A stretch of DNA of 64,000 nucleotides from Datnioides undecimradiatus. Its lineage: Eukaryota > Chordata > Actinopteri > Lobotiformes > Datnioididae. The position numbers and the translations under genes were made by a program. Where the stretch lies: assembly GCA_008933995.1 (NCBI GenBank), contig WARS01000645.1, positions 682,001 through 746,000 on the forward strand. Direction: 5' to 3'. The notes under the pieces are model-generated. The model was not told where the DNA came from, searched no databases, and saw nothing but the letters and a program-made list of their open reading frames with translations. Of this stretch, positions 35,696-49,950 are shown one piece after another (the first letter of the stretch is position 1; every line of letters starts with the position of its first letter).

Positions 35696-38600
35696 TTAAG
35701 TCTCTTCAAGTAGCTTACGGAGGTTTCTTTGAATCTAGGATAAAAAAAAAACATTCACAGTAAAACTACTGTAGATACCTGCAAAGATGTTATACAACTG
35801 AATGATACCTGATGGATTTTCTTAAGGGAATAGTTCTTTCTCAAAAGGACATTTTAAGAAAAGTGCTTTTTGGCTCTCTTGCTCACAGTTTGACAAGAAG
35901 ATCACCACCACACTGGTATCTGTCATTTAAACATGAAGCTGAGCCAGCAGGCCGTTAGCTTAGCTTAGTTTAAAGAGCGTAAACAACTAGCATGACATAG
36001 CACAGTCCAAAGTTAACAAAATCTGCCAACCAGGACCTTTAAAGCTCATAACTTATATCTATACTGGATTATTATATCTTGTTTGTTTAATGCCTTGAAT
36101 ACAAATCTTACGTCGAAGTACTGATAGATCAATTTTGGTTCAGTCTGCAGTAACCATTGGCTAGGCCTAAGATGACACACCCTGACACACAGCAGTCCCA
36201 GCACCACCAAGACAAAACATCACAGCAGTGTTAATGTCGACCAGTTAATGGATCAGTCTATTAATTGCTCCTTGATCCACTCCCCCCTCTCCCTTGCATT
36301 CAGTGATAAAAATGCTGGTTGATGCTGCTGATGGTGGTGTTGCTTATAGGGGTTACAGTTGACGCTGGTCACTGCCATGCCGTCTGCCTCCAACCACACA
36401 TATTCTGCAACACCAACCTTGCTGATAACGAAGACGATAAAAAGACAGAGCAGCTCTCTCCTGCCCACGCTGACTAGACTGATAAGGCCATGAAGGTGGC
36501 CAAATGTTTGGCTCATCAGTGTCAAGAGTTGGATGTGCCAAAATTTCCTCCAGTTAAACAAAGATAAAAACAGAAATAATTGTCTTTGGCAACAAAAAAA
36601 CATGACTCAAAGTCAGTCAGTCACAAACAAACGACTGTGATTTGTGACTACAGAGTTGACTAACTTGGTGGGTGTCAGTCCATGACAAGTTAGAGGAGCC
36701 TATGTGTAGCTTTGCACAGTATGAACATGTAGTGTAACATTTAATGTAAATAAAGTAGAAGGGTCATTAACATACAGCTTACTCTGTATGAAATAAATAC
36801 AAGGCTGTTAGCAACTAACAAAGTATTTAGCACAAGCTGCTTAAAAAACCCTGAATGTATAAATGAAAGGTTGTGGTTTTTACAGAGGTGTTGTATATAT
36901 GAGTGTCTTGACCTGGAGTAGTGACCTCCTTGAGTCATCACTGTGTCAAGCACTTTACACTTGGTTTTTGTGCAGTTTTAACAAAATAAGAATTTCGAGT
37001 TAAGAACTCCTTTATTTGTCCCACAAGGGGAAATTTGCAAATAGACTCAATGATTAGCTGCCCCCACCCCTTCCTGTCTTTATGCTAACCAAATTTAACT
37101 GCACCATGCCTTTACCTTCATTGTACAGAAAAAAAACAAAAGAGCAAATTTGATCTAATTTCATAAAATGTGAATATTTTCCTTTTCTGTAACAAAAGTT
37201 AATAACATATTTTACAAATTTGAGCCTCCATTTTGTTTGCCAATCAACATTTTGGATAACGGCCAGAAAATCTTTCTCGTAAACAAATAAATTAAAACTT
37301 ATTTCAATGACCATGTTTGCTGTGGAGGACAAACCTTTTCTAGCTTGAACAAGTTGGTAGACAGTTCTCCGTAGATCTCAGCATTCATGTCATTCTGGGA
37401 CCTGGTGCTCACAGCATTTCTGCAACAAGATTTCAAATAAATCATTTAAGTTCCTCCGCTGGTGTTGATTAAAAACCTAAAACCTCCTCTCAAAATTACA
37501 GATTTAGAAGTTTTTTCATGAAAAAACCCTTCATGCATTTATTCACTGAGCCATGAATATGTGGTTGACTCTACATCACTCTGCTCATCAGCAGCTCTCC
37601 TGCACGCTACTGACTCTGCTTATTAAACACACACACCTCTACCACACCTCTTATGTTTTGATAGTTATGGTACACTACACAACAGAAAAATGATTATACT
37701 TGTTGGAACTGGAAACCAGTTCTGAAGAAGAGGTTTGCCTACCTCTAGGTATCAGAGTGGTTCAAGTATGTCATGTATCACTCTCCGCAACATTAGAAAC
37801 TTAACATAACAATGACAACAAAAGAGTTGTCAAACTGCTAATAATGTATTGCTATTGTTAGATAAACCTTCGCCTGTTAGCTTCCTTGCAAACATTAACA
37901 TCCTTTGATACTTTTTGTCTTGCTGAAGCACTGATATGGAAAGCCACACTGCAGCTGATTCGTTCCACAGTTATGTGATAAATGAAACTATTCGCTGTCT
38001 GAATCTCTGTTTCTGAAACTGATGATTGATGATAATGCTCATCATCACCTAAATGATTATCAAGAAGAGAGCATACTGAAATGCCCTCAGTAAGATGGTT
38101 CTTACTCATTACGAATGTTTTCCCCCACGGACACCAAGGAGTTCAGACGATGCTCAAGAGCCACAATCTTGAAAGCCATGTAGCAGGAGGACAGGACAAG
38201 AACACTCACTCTGTGAACACACACAAACTCAGCGACTGATGAACAAGCACCAACCACACAGGACAATTGCTAACATGCCCAAATAATGGAAATGAACTTA
38301 TCACAGATATCTAACTATTGTCTTGTCAGCGCACTCTGGTTTCTCATATTTCACATAATGAAAAGGTAACTCACAAAAACAGATAGATAAGGAGGATGGC
38401 ATGTAACGACATGGGCTGTGAGGGCTTGTCTTTGAGGGAAACTCCCTGGGTCGGTTTAGTAGACCCTACAAAAAGAAGCAAAAAGAAGAAATATTAATTT
38501 GGTAGATGCTAGTGTGAGTAAAATTACACTTTACTGGAAACAAATAAATGGGCTCCAACATAGTAATGCTGCAAACATAATAATTTGATGTTTTGAGATT

Positions 38601-41600
38601 AATATACAAAACTACAGTATTAACAAAGCTTATTTTTACTCAAAGAAATATAGTTTTAAACTACCGTTCTTAGGGGCAGCTCCATGTTTTTGGCTTGGAG
38701 TCTGGAGGTGAATGTCTGCGTGGACTGATACCTCCCCACTCTTCACTGCACTTAGAAATGTGTCTGGCAGGCCACTGAAGTCTGCTCAAACAAACAGAAC
38801 CTGTGACTCCCTATGAGTAAATATTATTAATAGGATCACATAAATCCTTAGAGATGAATGTGTGCTCTACATTAGGATGTACGATTTGGAGAAAAAAAAC
38901 AACCCACACACACAGACACATACAGACACGCACTAACATGAACAATAAAGATGTGAAGATGTAATTCATCACTTAACAGGATCATCGCTGTTTTCATGCC
39001 AACTTGTCTTTACTATAACAAAACCTCAATGGGTCAAATTTCACCTGGCTTGACTCCAGCTACTTGCAAACCAAAGACTGTCTGAGCTACAGTGCCACCT
39101 GACATGCGATGCACAATTGAAGAGAAAAAAAACTCCACAAAGTAAGCTTACAGTAGATTATAGTAGTAGAAATAGTCAAAGAAGGGTAAGGATGCACACA
39201 CCAGTTATTTTGTCATAGTCAGGAGTTTGAGACCCAGAGCTGCTGCTCTCCATCATCTCCTGCCGTCTTTGTTGCACAACCCCATCGAGGTCAGAGAAGT
39301 CTCTGGAAAAGTCCTGCAGCACACATACAGGAAAATATACAATGGATACCACATACAGAGTGGGTATTGTATAACATGAGAGCAAGACATTTCTATAGAT
39401 CTTTCATCACAATGGAAAATATATGTAGAAATAAATAAATACACCCTGTACAAAAACACTGAACAGACCACTGACTGACCAGAGGAAGAGATGTTGGGCA
39501 TTTCACTCTGAAGCTGTTTTCACAGGAGGAAGTAACGGGGCTGTTAGAAGTCTTATCCACCTGGAAGGACAGAGTAAACACAATATTTTTCTTCTGCTAA
39601 ACAACATTAATAGCAACAAAAGCAAGTTATAAACACAAGAATGAAATATTACTTCCTTATAAAATGATAGCTAATCTCTGCTTTGGTCTACACCACTTTC
39701 TAGGGGAAATACGATAATATAATATGATAACAGGCAGGTTGTGTAAAGCGGATTTTTAGCAATTTTGCTTAAACATGCATGTAAGTGAGCTATTAAACAA
39801 ATCCGGGCTAGCTGTTTCCCCTTTTTTCTGTCTTTGTGCTATGCTCAGCCATCCAGTTTCTAGCCAGTTAACACAAAAACACAAGAGTTGCATCAATCTT
39901 TTCATGTTAACTCGTTTTTGTGGAGACTGTAAAATGTCAGAAAACAGCAAAAAGTAGCCCCAACAGACGTCTTCAAACTGGATCTTTGTCCAATCCGCAT
40001 TTGGAAATTTGGAAAGGTTTAACATGCAAACTCAAATGATTAATCAACCCCAAAAATAGCTGTCGATGAATGTTCAAAATAGCCGTTCAGTTTTCAGAAC
40101 TGTTTCCGATCTACTCTCATTTTCACACTACAATATAAAATGTTGAACTGAAATAGACCACTGAGCTCTTTTAAGACAAATAAGTGTTTTTCAGAAGATG
40201 TTATTTACCTCCAAATGAACGCAGATGGACTTCAGAAGTTTGTAGGTGGTGTTTCGTGAGAGAAAGGACACAAATACATGCTGGAAAAGAGTCACTTAGA
40301 ATCAGTTTGGTGTTTATGCCAAATGGGAGAAAAGTTGGTTGAGCAGTTGTTTTACCTGATAATTTGTTGTTTCAATCACAAGGGCATTTGGCACTAACAA
40401 TGCAGTTTTAGTTTTTTTGATAAACGTCACAGACATGACAGGGATTGAAATCTGGAGAAGAGAAAACACCACCATGTTATACCAGGGAATAGAGGTATAA
40501 AACACCAACTGACATGTGCCAATTCATTTATTACTGCTTGAGTATCATACCTTGGTATCTCTGCCAAAGACTTTGGAGTGGAAACAGATCCAGTTATCAG
40601 AGACAAACATTTTGCCCTGATATAAAATGTCTCTCTGCAGGGCACAAGTGTAACCTGTTGGCACAAACAGTGACTCACATTTAGATGAACAATCTTCCAT
40701 TTCTTTGCTTCTCACGGTCATGTGAAACTTACAGTCTGAAACTTACTTTGTTTGAGTAATTCATCTTTGCTGACCTCCTTGAATAACTTGTGAAACTGGG
40801 CATTTGTCTTTGATAGCTGAAAAGAACAGAATAGACATTTGTTTTGTCAGGAAAGAAGCAAAAAAAAACCTTGAAAACTAAAAAACTGCAAGTGCAGAAT
40901 GTGTCCCTACATGGCTGGACTGGAATTTCTTCCTTTCATACTTTGTCTCACAGTCGCTCGGACTCAGCGTTGCTGAAAGCTGCTCCACAGGTTTCAACCT
41001 GACAAATAAAGACGGTAAGTATTTATGTGTTATCAGCAAGGTAACACCTGGAGAGTGGACAAGTGATTTGTAGCAAAAGGCACAGTTACACATTATAACT
41101 CACAATAAACCATGATTTGTATCCTTGCTTTGGGCGATCCACAGTGAATGTATTATTGGTCAAATGTAAATGTCCTTCATTTGGCTTTGCATGATGTCAC
41201 CTGTGGTTATATAAGGACTGCTTACACAGCAACAAGAAAATCTGTAAACAGCACTTCGGCCATGCAGGTATACAGTAGTTATGAGGAATTATAGTGTTGT
41301 GAAGAGTTCAGTTAATGCCTACAGACAACTCCAGTGAAATGAATCCTGTTAAGGCTATGTATGATTTAATATTCTTTGAAGTCCTGTGTTCTTCAGTTAT
41401 AATTTGAGCTTGTCATATATCACATACTTTTTAACATATGTTTGTATCGTATGTGAATTTATTCTTGTACATGTTTTCTTTTATGAGGATCCTTCTTTAA
41501 ATAAAGACTTTATATAAGAAGAAGAAGATGATGATGATGATGATGAACAACATAACAATTACTCTCTCTGTTAATTGACTGATTGTCTATAGTGGTTCCT

Positions 41601-42415
41601 CTGAATGTGTATGCCATCCTCAAATGTTGTTTTGACACACTAACAGTCCAAAAAGACATGAATATTCAATTCACAGTGATGTAAAACAGAGAAGAGCAAC
41701 TAATGTGGTCGCTTGTGAAATGACTGAAATAACTAACTAACCACACTGTTGTCGATTAATAAGCAGATCCCATCAGTTATAGTTTTTATGAGCATACAGA
41801 GAACAATGCGACTTTCTTCACCTCATGCTGGCTGGTTTCTTCCTACACTCTGAAGGCTCTGACTCTGTGTCCAGACACAGCTGGAGGTCTGCAGGTGACC
41901 TTCCAGGCCTCCTATGTCTCCTCTCACCTCCATTCTCCACTTCAGACCTGGATACAACACGCAAAAAACTGTTTTATGGCTTCTAGCACATGAATCACCT
42001 GTACAACACTGTCATGCGTGCCATGTTATTATGCAGGAGACGGGCTGAAGATCAAAACAAAGAGATTTTGAAAGTAATGCAACAAATATCCAAAGCAGAC
42101 CCTGAGCTATCATTCATTACCAGAACACAACAACAAAAGTTTTGTCATATAAGCCCCAGTCTGTGCCACGTACTCGTCTCGCACAATCATTACAAGTCAA
42201 CACAGTCCATTCATTATAAAAACAGGAATTGCATGCAAGTAACCACAATGCATTTGTCCTGGCTTGTCCGGAACGCATTTGGAACGGAACGCAAACCGGG
42301 CCCTTCCTCTCCATCTTATCCATACTTACGTCGACCGATTCCCTCGGGAGTCCTTATTGAAAAGTTGGTCCGGTGTGGATAACGGGGTCAAAGGTCTGTC
42401 CGCCTGCTCGGTCAT
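35696..42415 (-). CDS. gramd2b: GRAM domain-containing protein 2B (14 coding exons, 423 aa)
   Basis: Coding exons in order: 42415-42330, 41947-41822, 40998-40911, 40816-40747, 40654-40551, 40451-40356, 40280-40209, 39560-39480, 39313-39202, 38781-38665, 38465-38375, 38210-38106, 37419-37335, 35734-35696. Lengths sum to 1272 nt in one open frame, with GT..AG throughout. Start MTEQADRPL resembles the human MTEL start. The lipid-binding GRAM domain spans about 104-214 (ALQRDILYQGKMFVS, NWICFHSKVFG, IKKTKTALLVPNAL). An acidic conserved segment DFSDLDGVVQQRRQEM follows. One hydrophobic segment at about 338-360 (LHAILLIYLFLVSVLVLSS) anchors the protein, with a short helical tail after it. GRAMD2 proteins sit in the ER membrane at ER-plasma membrane contacts. 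No StART-like (VASt) domain is present, as expected for this subgroup. Human GRAMD2B is about 432 aa. GRAMD2A fits less well: the segment after GRAM matches 2B. Confidence 0.94.
35825..36070 (+). repeat. Interspersed repeat, family C
   Basis: Begins GGGAATAGTTCTTTCTC and contains GTTAGCTTAGCTTAG, then AACAAAATCTGCCAACCAGG. The same order (a TAATAGTTCAAC start, then GTTAGCTTAGCTTTGCAC) is seen at 54325-54500. Lies in the last gramd2b intron. Ends approximate. Confidence 0.65.
41521..41547. repeat. Short GAA/GAT trinucleotide run
   Basis: GAAGAA followed by repeated GAT units in a gramd2b intron (between exons 41947-41822 and 40998-40911). Confidence 0.9.
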
Positions 42416-42800
42416 CAGTACCATATTTTATGTTTCATAGCTTACACGACTCCCTCCATCGGTTCCGACTTTCACCCTTGCGCCACATACAATGCAGAAG
42501 CTTCAGGAAGGCTTGGCACGGAAAGTTTGGGAAGCTCGTTCGATGGACCGAGGAGCCCTGTAGAGGAGGAGCCGGGAAATGGGAGGGAGCAACAGGGAAC
42601 AACATCAGGAACAAAGGAGGAGAAGCCTTCTCATGCCGAGACACAAGACGTTTGAGTTATTATTATCATTCCCCTTGAACAGAACAGGGACAACTTAAAA
42701 ACACACGTAATCATCAAAATAAAGCGCGTAGAAGATTGAACTTTGCGTTAAGCACGTGCGCAATCAGCTCCACACCAGCAAACATCCCACAGGCTGCCTC
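42416..42800 (-). promoter_or_regulatory. gramd2b: Probable 5' UTR and promoter of gramd2b
   Basis: Sequence upstream of the ATG is richer in G+C and CpG than its surroundings (42440-42600) and includes a CACGTG E-box at 42753-42758. No TATA word is clear and no start site can be fixed. A 70-codon minus-strand frame at 42435-42644 begins with GTG, not ATG, so it is not supported as an upstream ORF. Confidence 0.4.
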
Positions 42801-43002
42801 CCAGCACTGTTAAAGTTAGTCAATAGTCAACAAACTGTTCTATAAACTTAAGACATCAACATTGGAACAGAGTGTATTTGGGACAGATTTCCAGCAGGGG
42901 GCAGCACAGTCTAGCTAATGTCATGTCTACTTTCAGGTGTGCTTTACCCTCAGGCGACATTGCCAACATTACAGGAAGTGTTCAGATCGTAGATAGCTAA
43001 AT

Positions 43003-43438
43003 GCGCTGGTGGAAAGTAACAAAGCACTCGCTCAACTATACTCAAGTTCACTCATTTACTGCATACATACCATTTTAGGCATTTGCACTCGAGTATTTTT
43101 ACTTTCTTCACTTTATATGTCTATTCCACTGTATTTCAGAAGGGGATATTGTACTTTTTACTCTTCTGTATTAATTTAATAGCTTAAGTTCCTTTGCAAA
43201 TTCATATTGTTAATGCAAAACAGAATCAACAAACAAACTGGGATGTAATATTGTAGGCTGAGATAAGAGTGATATTGGTGTACAAATTCACCAGACAGCA
43301 GACTGTAAAATAATTTGAATTAGGCCAAACATTCACAGCCACAATATTAAAGTGATTTACACATTTACACCTTAATACTTTATTTAAGAAAGATTTTTAT
43401 TTCTACATTATGGTATATCTACTTCCTCCACAGCTGCA
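43003..43438 (+). mobile_element. Interspersed repeat, family D, degraded end-to-end copy
   Basis: Starts GCTGGTGGAAAGTAAC and ends CTACTTCCTCCACAGCTG. Inside are GCACTCGAGTATTTTTAC and CAGAAGGGGATATTGTAC. This is the same architecture as 31694-32187, more diverged. Located about 200 bp beyond the gramd2b promoter region. Confidence 0.6.
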
Positions 43439-44269
43439 CTCGAATACAGGCTTATTGTTAAAAATTAACCAAATGATGGAGAATTGTTATGCTTAAAATT
43501 AATTAATTAATTAGCTGTTGAAAGCACACAAAGGTAAACTAATGCATATTTCACAAAAAGGCAAACTATTATGCATTAGAAGAATGAAGAATTAAACTTT
43601 ACTTAAAAGTAATAAAATAATATAATAATATAATAATAAAATAAAAACAATGGAAAATAAATAGTAAACAGAAACCTGCATCCTAAATAACCTAGACCTT
43701 AAATTGGCAATGAAAGACATGCCTGGATATTGCAGTTCATTGCAACACTTGTGTTATCACTGTATACAGTATGTTGTTGCTGTCTCTACTTCCTCTAGGA
43801 GTCGCTGTTGCAGCATTTAGTAAAAACAGTACAGGTTCATAAATTATCCATGAGACAATGGCACAGCCAGCAATAAGAGCTAGCAGCTAGTTAGTCTGCC
43901 ATTAATCACAGCTGACAAGGAACAACGGGTTAAAGGTTGGAAAGCTGCCAGAGACTCTGTTTTTATACTGCTGGCTCTTTCAGAGAAAAGGGAGCTGAGA
44001 GACATGAAGAATTTGTTTGCTCACTCGTTCACGTCTCAAAATAACAGCAGTGCATAGAGCACTCATATGCTTTTTTAAAGTAAAAGCAGCAGTAGTGTTC
44101 TGTAAAAGTACTCTGTCACAAGAAAAGGTCATACATACAGTCAAAAAGTACAAAAGTTATACTACTCGTTGGGTAGAAGGGGCCCTTTAACAGTAAAATT
44201 ATAAAAAAATACAGCATATTATTCCAGTTTTATTATTGACACATATTGTTTCCTTCTTCTACTGCTGGT

Positions 44270-44460
44270 GTTTGCATTTCAGTTTTTGGACTTTAAACCA
44301 GTGAGCTATAACATGTTAGTCATTGAGCTTTTAAGGTGGTGTTTGGTGGTTCTTTTACATCTGGGCTGCGGCAAGCAAGCTGTTTACCCATGCTACAGTC
44401 CTTATGCTAAGCTAACCGTCTCCTGGCTGCATCTCCACATTTCTTGCATATAAATCTTGG
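44270..44460 (+). repeat. Interspersed repeat, family C (partial)
   Basis: TTTTTGGACTTTAAACCAG, then TGCTACAGTCCTTATGCTAA and GCTAACCGTCTCCTGGCTGC resemble parts of the repeat at 54325-54790. Strongly diverged. Confidence 0.45.
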
Positions 44461-45924
44461 AATTTATCTGTCTGATGACAGTTTGGCCTCTAATGCCAAT
44501 ACCTATGGGTTTCAGTGCAGCCTGCAGATATCCAAAAACAGATAACAGATATCTGGGCCAAGACTTCCTCTCCTGAGTATCAGTTATTGTTTACAGTGTG
44601 ATTATTATTAGTTTTTATTTCTTCATAGCATTTCAGTTAATCTGTATAAACATATATGTGCATATTAGCTGATTGGTTCCTAGTTTGCCATTCAGAGGAT
44701 GTGTTGTGCCTTTACTGCTCTTCACGCTGTCCACCTGCATGCAACCAAAGCCAAATGTGATTGGCCAATTCTGCTAGGACTGCAACCAGACCATACAGAG
44801 AAATACCTGGATGCTTCTAGTACCAACATCTTATAGCATTGCTCATAGACTCTGTACTACAAATACAAATACATATGTTCTTCTCATCTAACTCAGAGCA
44901 AGAATGCAAATAGGTGCATTTCCATGACTATTCCAAAGTGTAGATTATTAGATCAAATGAAACATTAGCTGATGTCCAATGCCAATATGTGTTAGGGATT
45001 GATGCCTTTGCCTTCTGAGAGACATCTCCGTCGGTAGGCAGAAGCCTTTTCAGTGCTTGTCAGATATTCCACCACAGAAAGACAGAGAACAAGGAAGGCA
45101 TAGAGAAAGGAGGGTGCTATGTGTGAGAGTGCAAAAATGGTACTTGTGACGGGGGAAGATTGAAGTCCTGTTAAGTGCTCTGCTTGAAAGCATGTCTGGC
45201 CTCATTAGCTGTCAGTTGTAACAATACTGAGCTGGCAGTGAAGACAGGTTGGAGTCTAGTGGTCATAAATCACTTCTCGACAGCTGCCTGACAAGCTGGG
45301 AACCGGTACACAGGCACGGGCACCCTCTCAGCCTCGACATTGCACAGGCACACAGCCGTGCTCACAGTAATCTGAGAAATCATCGTTCTTGCCCTAAAAT
45401 TACATAGAGCCTGGAAAAGAGGTATTTTGTGAGAGGGAAATTGCTTTCATTTCACACGTATGTGCACTTGTATGTAGCCCCTCTTCTCCCGTGTCTGTCC
45501 TGTGTCCATTAGCTAAATGAGCAGTGGTTGCAGTGTCTTCTGTGGGGCAGAAGGGGGGTAAAGAGCAGGGCCTGTGGGTCATTAATCACGGCCCCTGACA
45601 TGCAGAGCAGGAGGCCAAGGCTCCCCTATGCATACAGCTGCTGGGCCACACTGAATGCACAGGCGATGTGTTGACCCTCATACACCCCCCACCCACCCAC
45701 TCCCAGTGCCTGTGGCTCTCATCTGTCCAACTCCCTCACTGTTTGTGTCAGTCACTTGTGCTGTCAGACACCACCTCCTTCTGACCAACCACAACACTCT
45801 TCATGCTGACTCCTCTTACTGCTGAAATGGTGCGTTCACAGGTTTTCATGTAACCCTGGTTAGACAGTGAAAACAACTAGTGTGATACTTGTACTTAACA
45901 GTTTTAGTGAGTAGCGTCATGGCT

Positions 45925-46240
45925 CCAACAAATAACTCAATGTCTCAACAGCTACAGCTTGGCATGATATTTGGTACAATTTCATTTTCTCCAGAGGACT
46001 GATCCCAGTGACTTTGGTGGTCCTCTGACTCTTCATAAAGATTCAGGAAACATCAAGTTCCCTGTAAAATATCTCAAAACCTACTTAAAAGATTGGAGCA
46101 ATATTTTCGAGAGGCATTTATGTTCCCCTCAAGATTGATTACAGTTTTGTAATAAGTCTTTAACTTTTCATCCAAGGGCCAACAGCCAAGTCAACATTTT
46201 AATTGTTCCAATGCTTTCATTTTTATTTTTTTGTTTGGTT
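45925..46240 (+). repeat. Interspersed repeat, family B
   Basis: Contains CAACAGCTACAGCTTGGCAT, GATATTTGGTAC, GACTTTGGTGGTCCTCTGAC and ATGTTCCCCTCAAGATTG. A partial copy with GACTTTGGTGATCATCTGAC is at 4110-4250. Ends approximate. Confidence 0.6.
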
Positions 46241-49200
46241 ACTGGCAACCTTCAAAGCTTATCATTTCCCATCAGCCTCAGCTGTACTTTGTGTTTAGGT
46301 AATTTAACAAATTTGCAGGTTGTCACTGGCCTTCTTCACAGAAACAGTCTGTCACAGCAAGAAAAACACTGGTGCAAATAGTAAAAATGACAATGGCTGA
46401 GTTCCATTTTCCATGCACTGTTATGGCTCAACAGGACATTTGAACAGAATGGAGCCACTTGTAATGTTATTAGTAACACCTGTGCTTTCACTACAATGAT
46501 GAATTAAAATGTTTGCTGTGAAAAGGTCACACATACTGTGAAGTTACAATGCTTATATTTAGCACTTAGCTCAAAGCTTAGAGTGCAAAGGGAGCCACTA
46601 GCTGGCTGTAGATTCTTTTTAATCTTCATTTGATCTATTTTTGACAGAAAATACAACTGGTCTTATATGTAATCTATAACATTGTTGCTATGTGTGGAGT
46701 ATAACATAAATAAAAAGTAAAACAGGTTTCTGTTAAGTTTAGCTGCTAAATGTGTGTTGCTGGTTAAAAAATTAAAAAACCAACAACAATGCTTATATAA
46801 TGCTATTATCTGAATGCAGATTATATTATTAATCATAGAGTTGATTAACAGGAAATAATTTTAATAATTGATCAGAATCCAAAACTTGAGCAATTTTCTT
46901 GAGTGTGGCTTTTCTATGTTTAAATGTAATATTTATGGGGCTTTGCCTGTTTGTTGTACCAAAAAAAGTAATTGGGCTCTCATTAAATGGATTAAGGTAT
47001 ATTATTTGACAAAATCTCATAAACATAATTGTAACTTAGCAACTTAGTTCTACTTTCTATTTTTTCTCCAGAGCTTTCAACTGGGTCTAATCTAATCTAA
47101 ATCTTAGTAAATTGAATTAACTGAGAAAAATCTGTAAATTAATAATTTTTACAAACTAAAGAAATACTAACTAGCTTTCAACTAGGTTTCACGGTTCAAA
47201 AAAGTAAGTGGTGCTTGAGTTTACATTATTCCAAGGTCAAGATTGAGGTTTCATAGTCATTATAATAGTAAGCTGCAGCACGATTATTTTGTGCTTCATT
47301 TCCACATTCCAGTGATTGTAAGTCATGCTATTGCAAACACATCCAAATCTATCAAATATCCAAAGACACAAAAATTTAAAAACTAATGTACCATCTCATT
47401 CTTGTTCCTATCCACTGACATGACGTCAACCAGATCTGCAGCTGCTTGCATAATGATTAAAGCCAGTCAGGCTGTGAGACACTGAAACACTGTTTTATCA
47501 TTCACAGCTACTAAATCACTGAGCTCAGGCACAAGACATCTGTTGAAAGCTGATTCCTTATCAGCCTTCCAGCATGATTTGGAGAACATCTGGAGTTTCT
47601 GAGGACTTTGGCATGGTAGGGGCTGGAAAACTCACAAATGGCTAATTTTCTCAAGTGTGGAGACAGTTTCACTGTAGACCAGGTGATCAATGGCAGCACA
47701 AAATGGAATTTGAATGAATGTGCTGTGCATGAAGTAAACCAGAAGAAGATGTCTTTGACTGGTTTTCATCAGAAATGGACATATTTAAAATTACAGGAAA
47801 CATTTGTCATTATTAACTTAATTTGGGAACACAGACCTAAATAAATGAGTTCGGATATTGACTACGAACCCCAGCTCCCTTAGTTGCTGTTGCTAGGCAA
47901 AACTACAGTCATAAGGGTGACAGATTTAATGTTCGATATTCTTATATCTAAGACAAATATGCTATAGCTGAAAAGAAATTTTCATTAGCTGTTGATAGCT
48001 AGCTAGTGCATTGAGCTTGAATTAGCTCAGTGAGTTGCAGCACATATACTGTCCCCATAACTTTTTAATCAACCCTTGACCTAAGCCTCACTGTGACATT
48101 CTGTTGGTCACTGGGTACAATCTTGCAGGAAAATCTCTTTCTGTTTTTATGTATTATATAATTAATCCTTATGCTGTCTTCTACTTCCCATCAATCCATG
48201 AGCCAATGCCACGGTGTAAAATAGACTACTTGTTTGCGCGAACACTCAAACATTGTCCATATGCCATATAAAATGATGACATTTTCACTTAACCTCTTCA
48301 GTCAACATGCTTCTTTCTTCTCTCTTATTTCCAAAGTGGTGTTGATCATTTATTCATGGAAATCTGGAAACAAATGCAGTGTGTCCTGTGTTGTTGGTAG
48401 TTGCTAGGCTCTGAGGCAAACGGAAAGCAGTCCGGTTGTCTTTGTGACAGCGGCGCCAACAATCATGTACTTGGAAACCCAATGGGGATTTAAGTAGAAA
48501 AGTTGTCTCTTTCCACTTTAATTATTCACATGATGGCTAAATACATAATGTTGTGATGAAGCAGTGAGGTTAAAGCCAAATGTCCTAAGTAAAACGTCAC
48601 TAGACATGGAAATGAAGAACCAGCATGGTTCTTGTAATGCAGTATAGTGTTTGTCAAGCCTACAAGACAGATGTTAGAGTTATACTTTAACATTAGTATT
48701 TTCAGTAACACTAGGTCTGCAGAAATAAGAGAAATATCTGGTTATGAATTTGACTGCGAACTTGAACTTCTTTGACAAAACATTTTATCCCACAACCTAA
48801 TGTGGTTACTTAATGAGGTGTTTTGCCTTGCAAGTGTTGTGTGGTTACTACTGTAGGCAGTAAGCTAGCTGTCCAAGCATGCTAACAGTTGCAGCTTACA
48901 TTAGAGATTAATAAAATAAAATATGAGCAAACCCTCTAGCTTAATCTTACATTAACAATAAAATTATTACAGCCTAATGCATAGGAATTAAACACAGAAA
49001 TAACCATACTTGACAGGTCTGTTGTGGCTGCTGACAAATGTGAAGCAATGACTTCACAGTTGCTGTTGAGCAGGAAGAGGTTTAGACGAAAGAGAGTCAG
49101 TCAGTTGTAGTTTCAGTATGTTTTCTTAATTAACTGTTATTTGAATGACACACAGTAAACAGGGCGATTCAGACTGAGTTGTGCAACACAAACTATATTG

Positions 49201-49285
49201 CTGTATTATAGGACCTAGCTTTTCCAGCTTTCCTCTATAATCTATTTTTTTGTTGTTTTTAACATTTTTGTAGTGATTCAATACT

Positions 49286-49316
49286 CACACACACACACAC
49301 ACACGCACACAGACAC
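49286..49316. repeat. (CA)n microsatellite, imperfect
   Basis: CA dinucleotides interrupted by single G substitutions. Confidence 0.9.
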
Positions 49317-49950
49317 ATCCTGTCTGTTCTCTGTTAGTGGCAGAGATCAGGTCTGCTGGTTAGACTAAACAACAGCATTTGAGTGGATTTGCTGTCCCTC
49401 ATTAATCATCCTGACAGCCTGAAAAACAACATTTCCTCCTTAATGACTGTATTTGAGTAATCATGTCTGCTTATTTCCATGCAAGCATCTCTTTCTCGTT
49501 CTGCTTTGTACTTTCTTTCTCCCTGTTGCCATCCATGTGTGTGTATTTTGGAGTCTTTTAGCTGACCTCCCAAGTCTGTGGCGTGGCGTCTGCTCTGGGT
49601 CACGCTGGCCAATTACAGCGGTTACATTTATGAAGAGGGTGAAAAACCATAAGGAATGAGGGAATGTGACCGTGAGGATCCAGATGCGGAAGGCAAAGGA
49701 TGGTGTCACCCCCGCGCTCCCCCTGCATGTGGCTAACCCACCAGCACCCGCTGGCCTCCAGGCCTCTACTGGTCGCTGCCAAAGCACGTTTTTCCGTTAA
49801 GCACCGGGTCTGTGATGCATGAGAGCTGACAACTGAGCTAGGAGCCCTCAGAGCACAGCCAGATCAAAACCAGCTGGGGCCATGCACATTAGCAAAGGAA
49901 CCATAATTACGTTTGCCCTCGTGTACACCGCTAAACTCTCTCTGTCGACA

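Noticed and set aside
36253-36603. 116-codon minus-strand frame in the last gramd2b intron, considered as a LINE reverse transcriptase fragment
   Set aside because: No conserved reverse transcriptase or endonuclease motif could be found in any frame.
42435-42644. Possible upstream ORF in the gramd2b 5' UTR
   Set aside because: It starts with GTG rather than ATG and its extent within the transcript is unknown.
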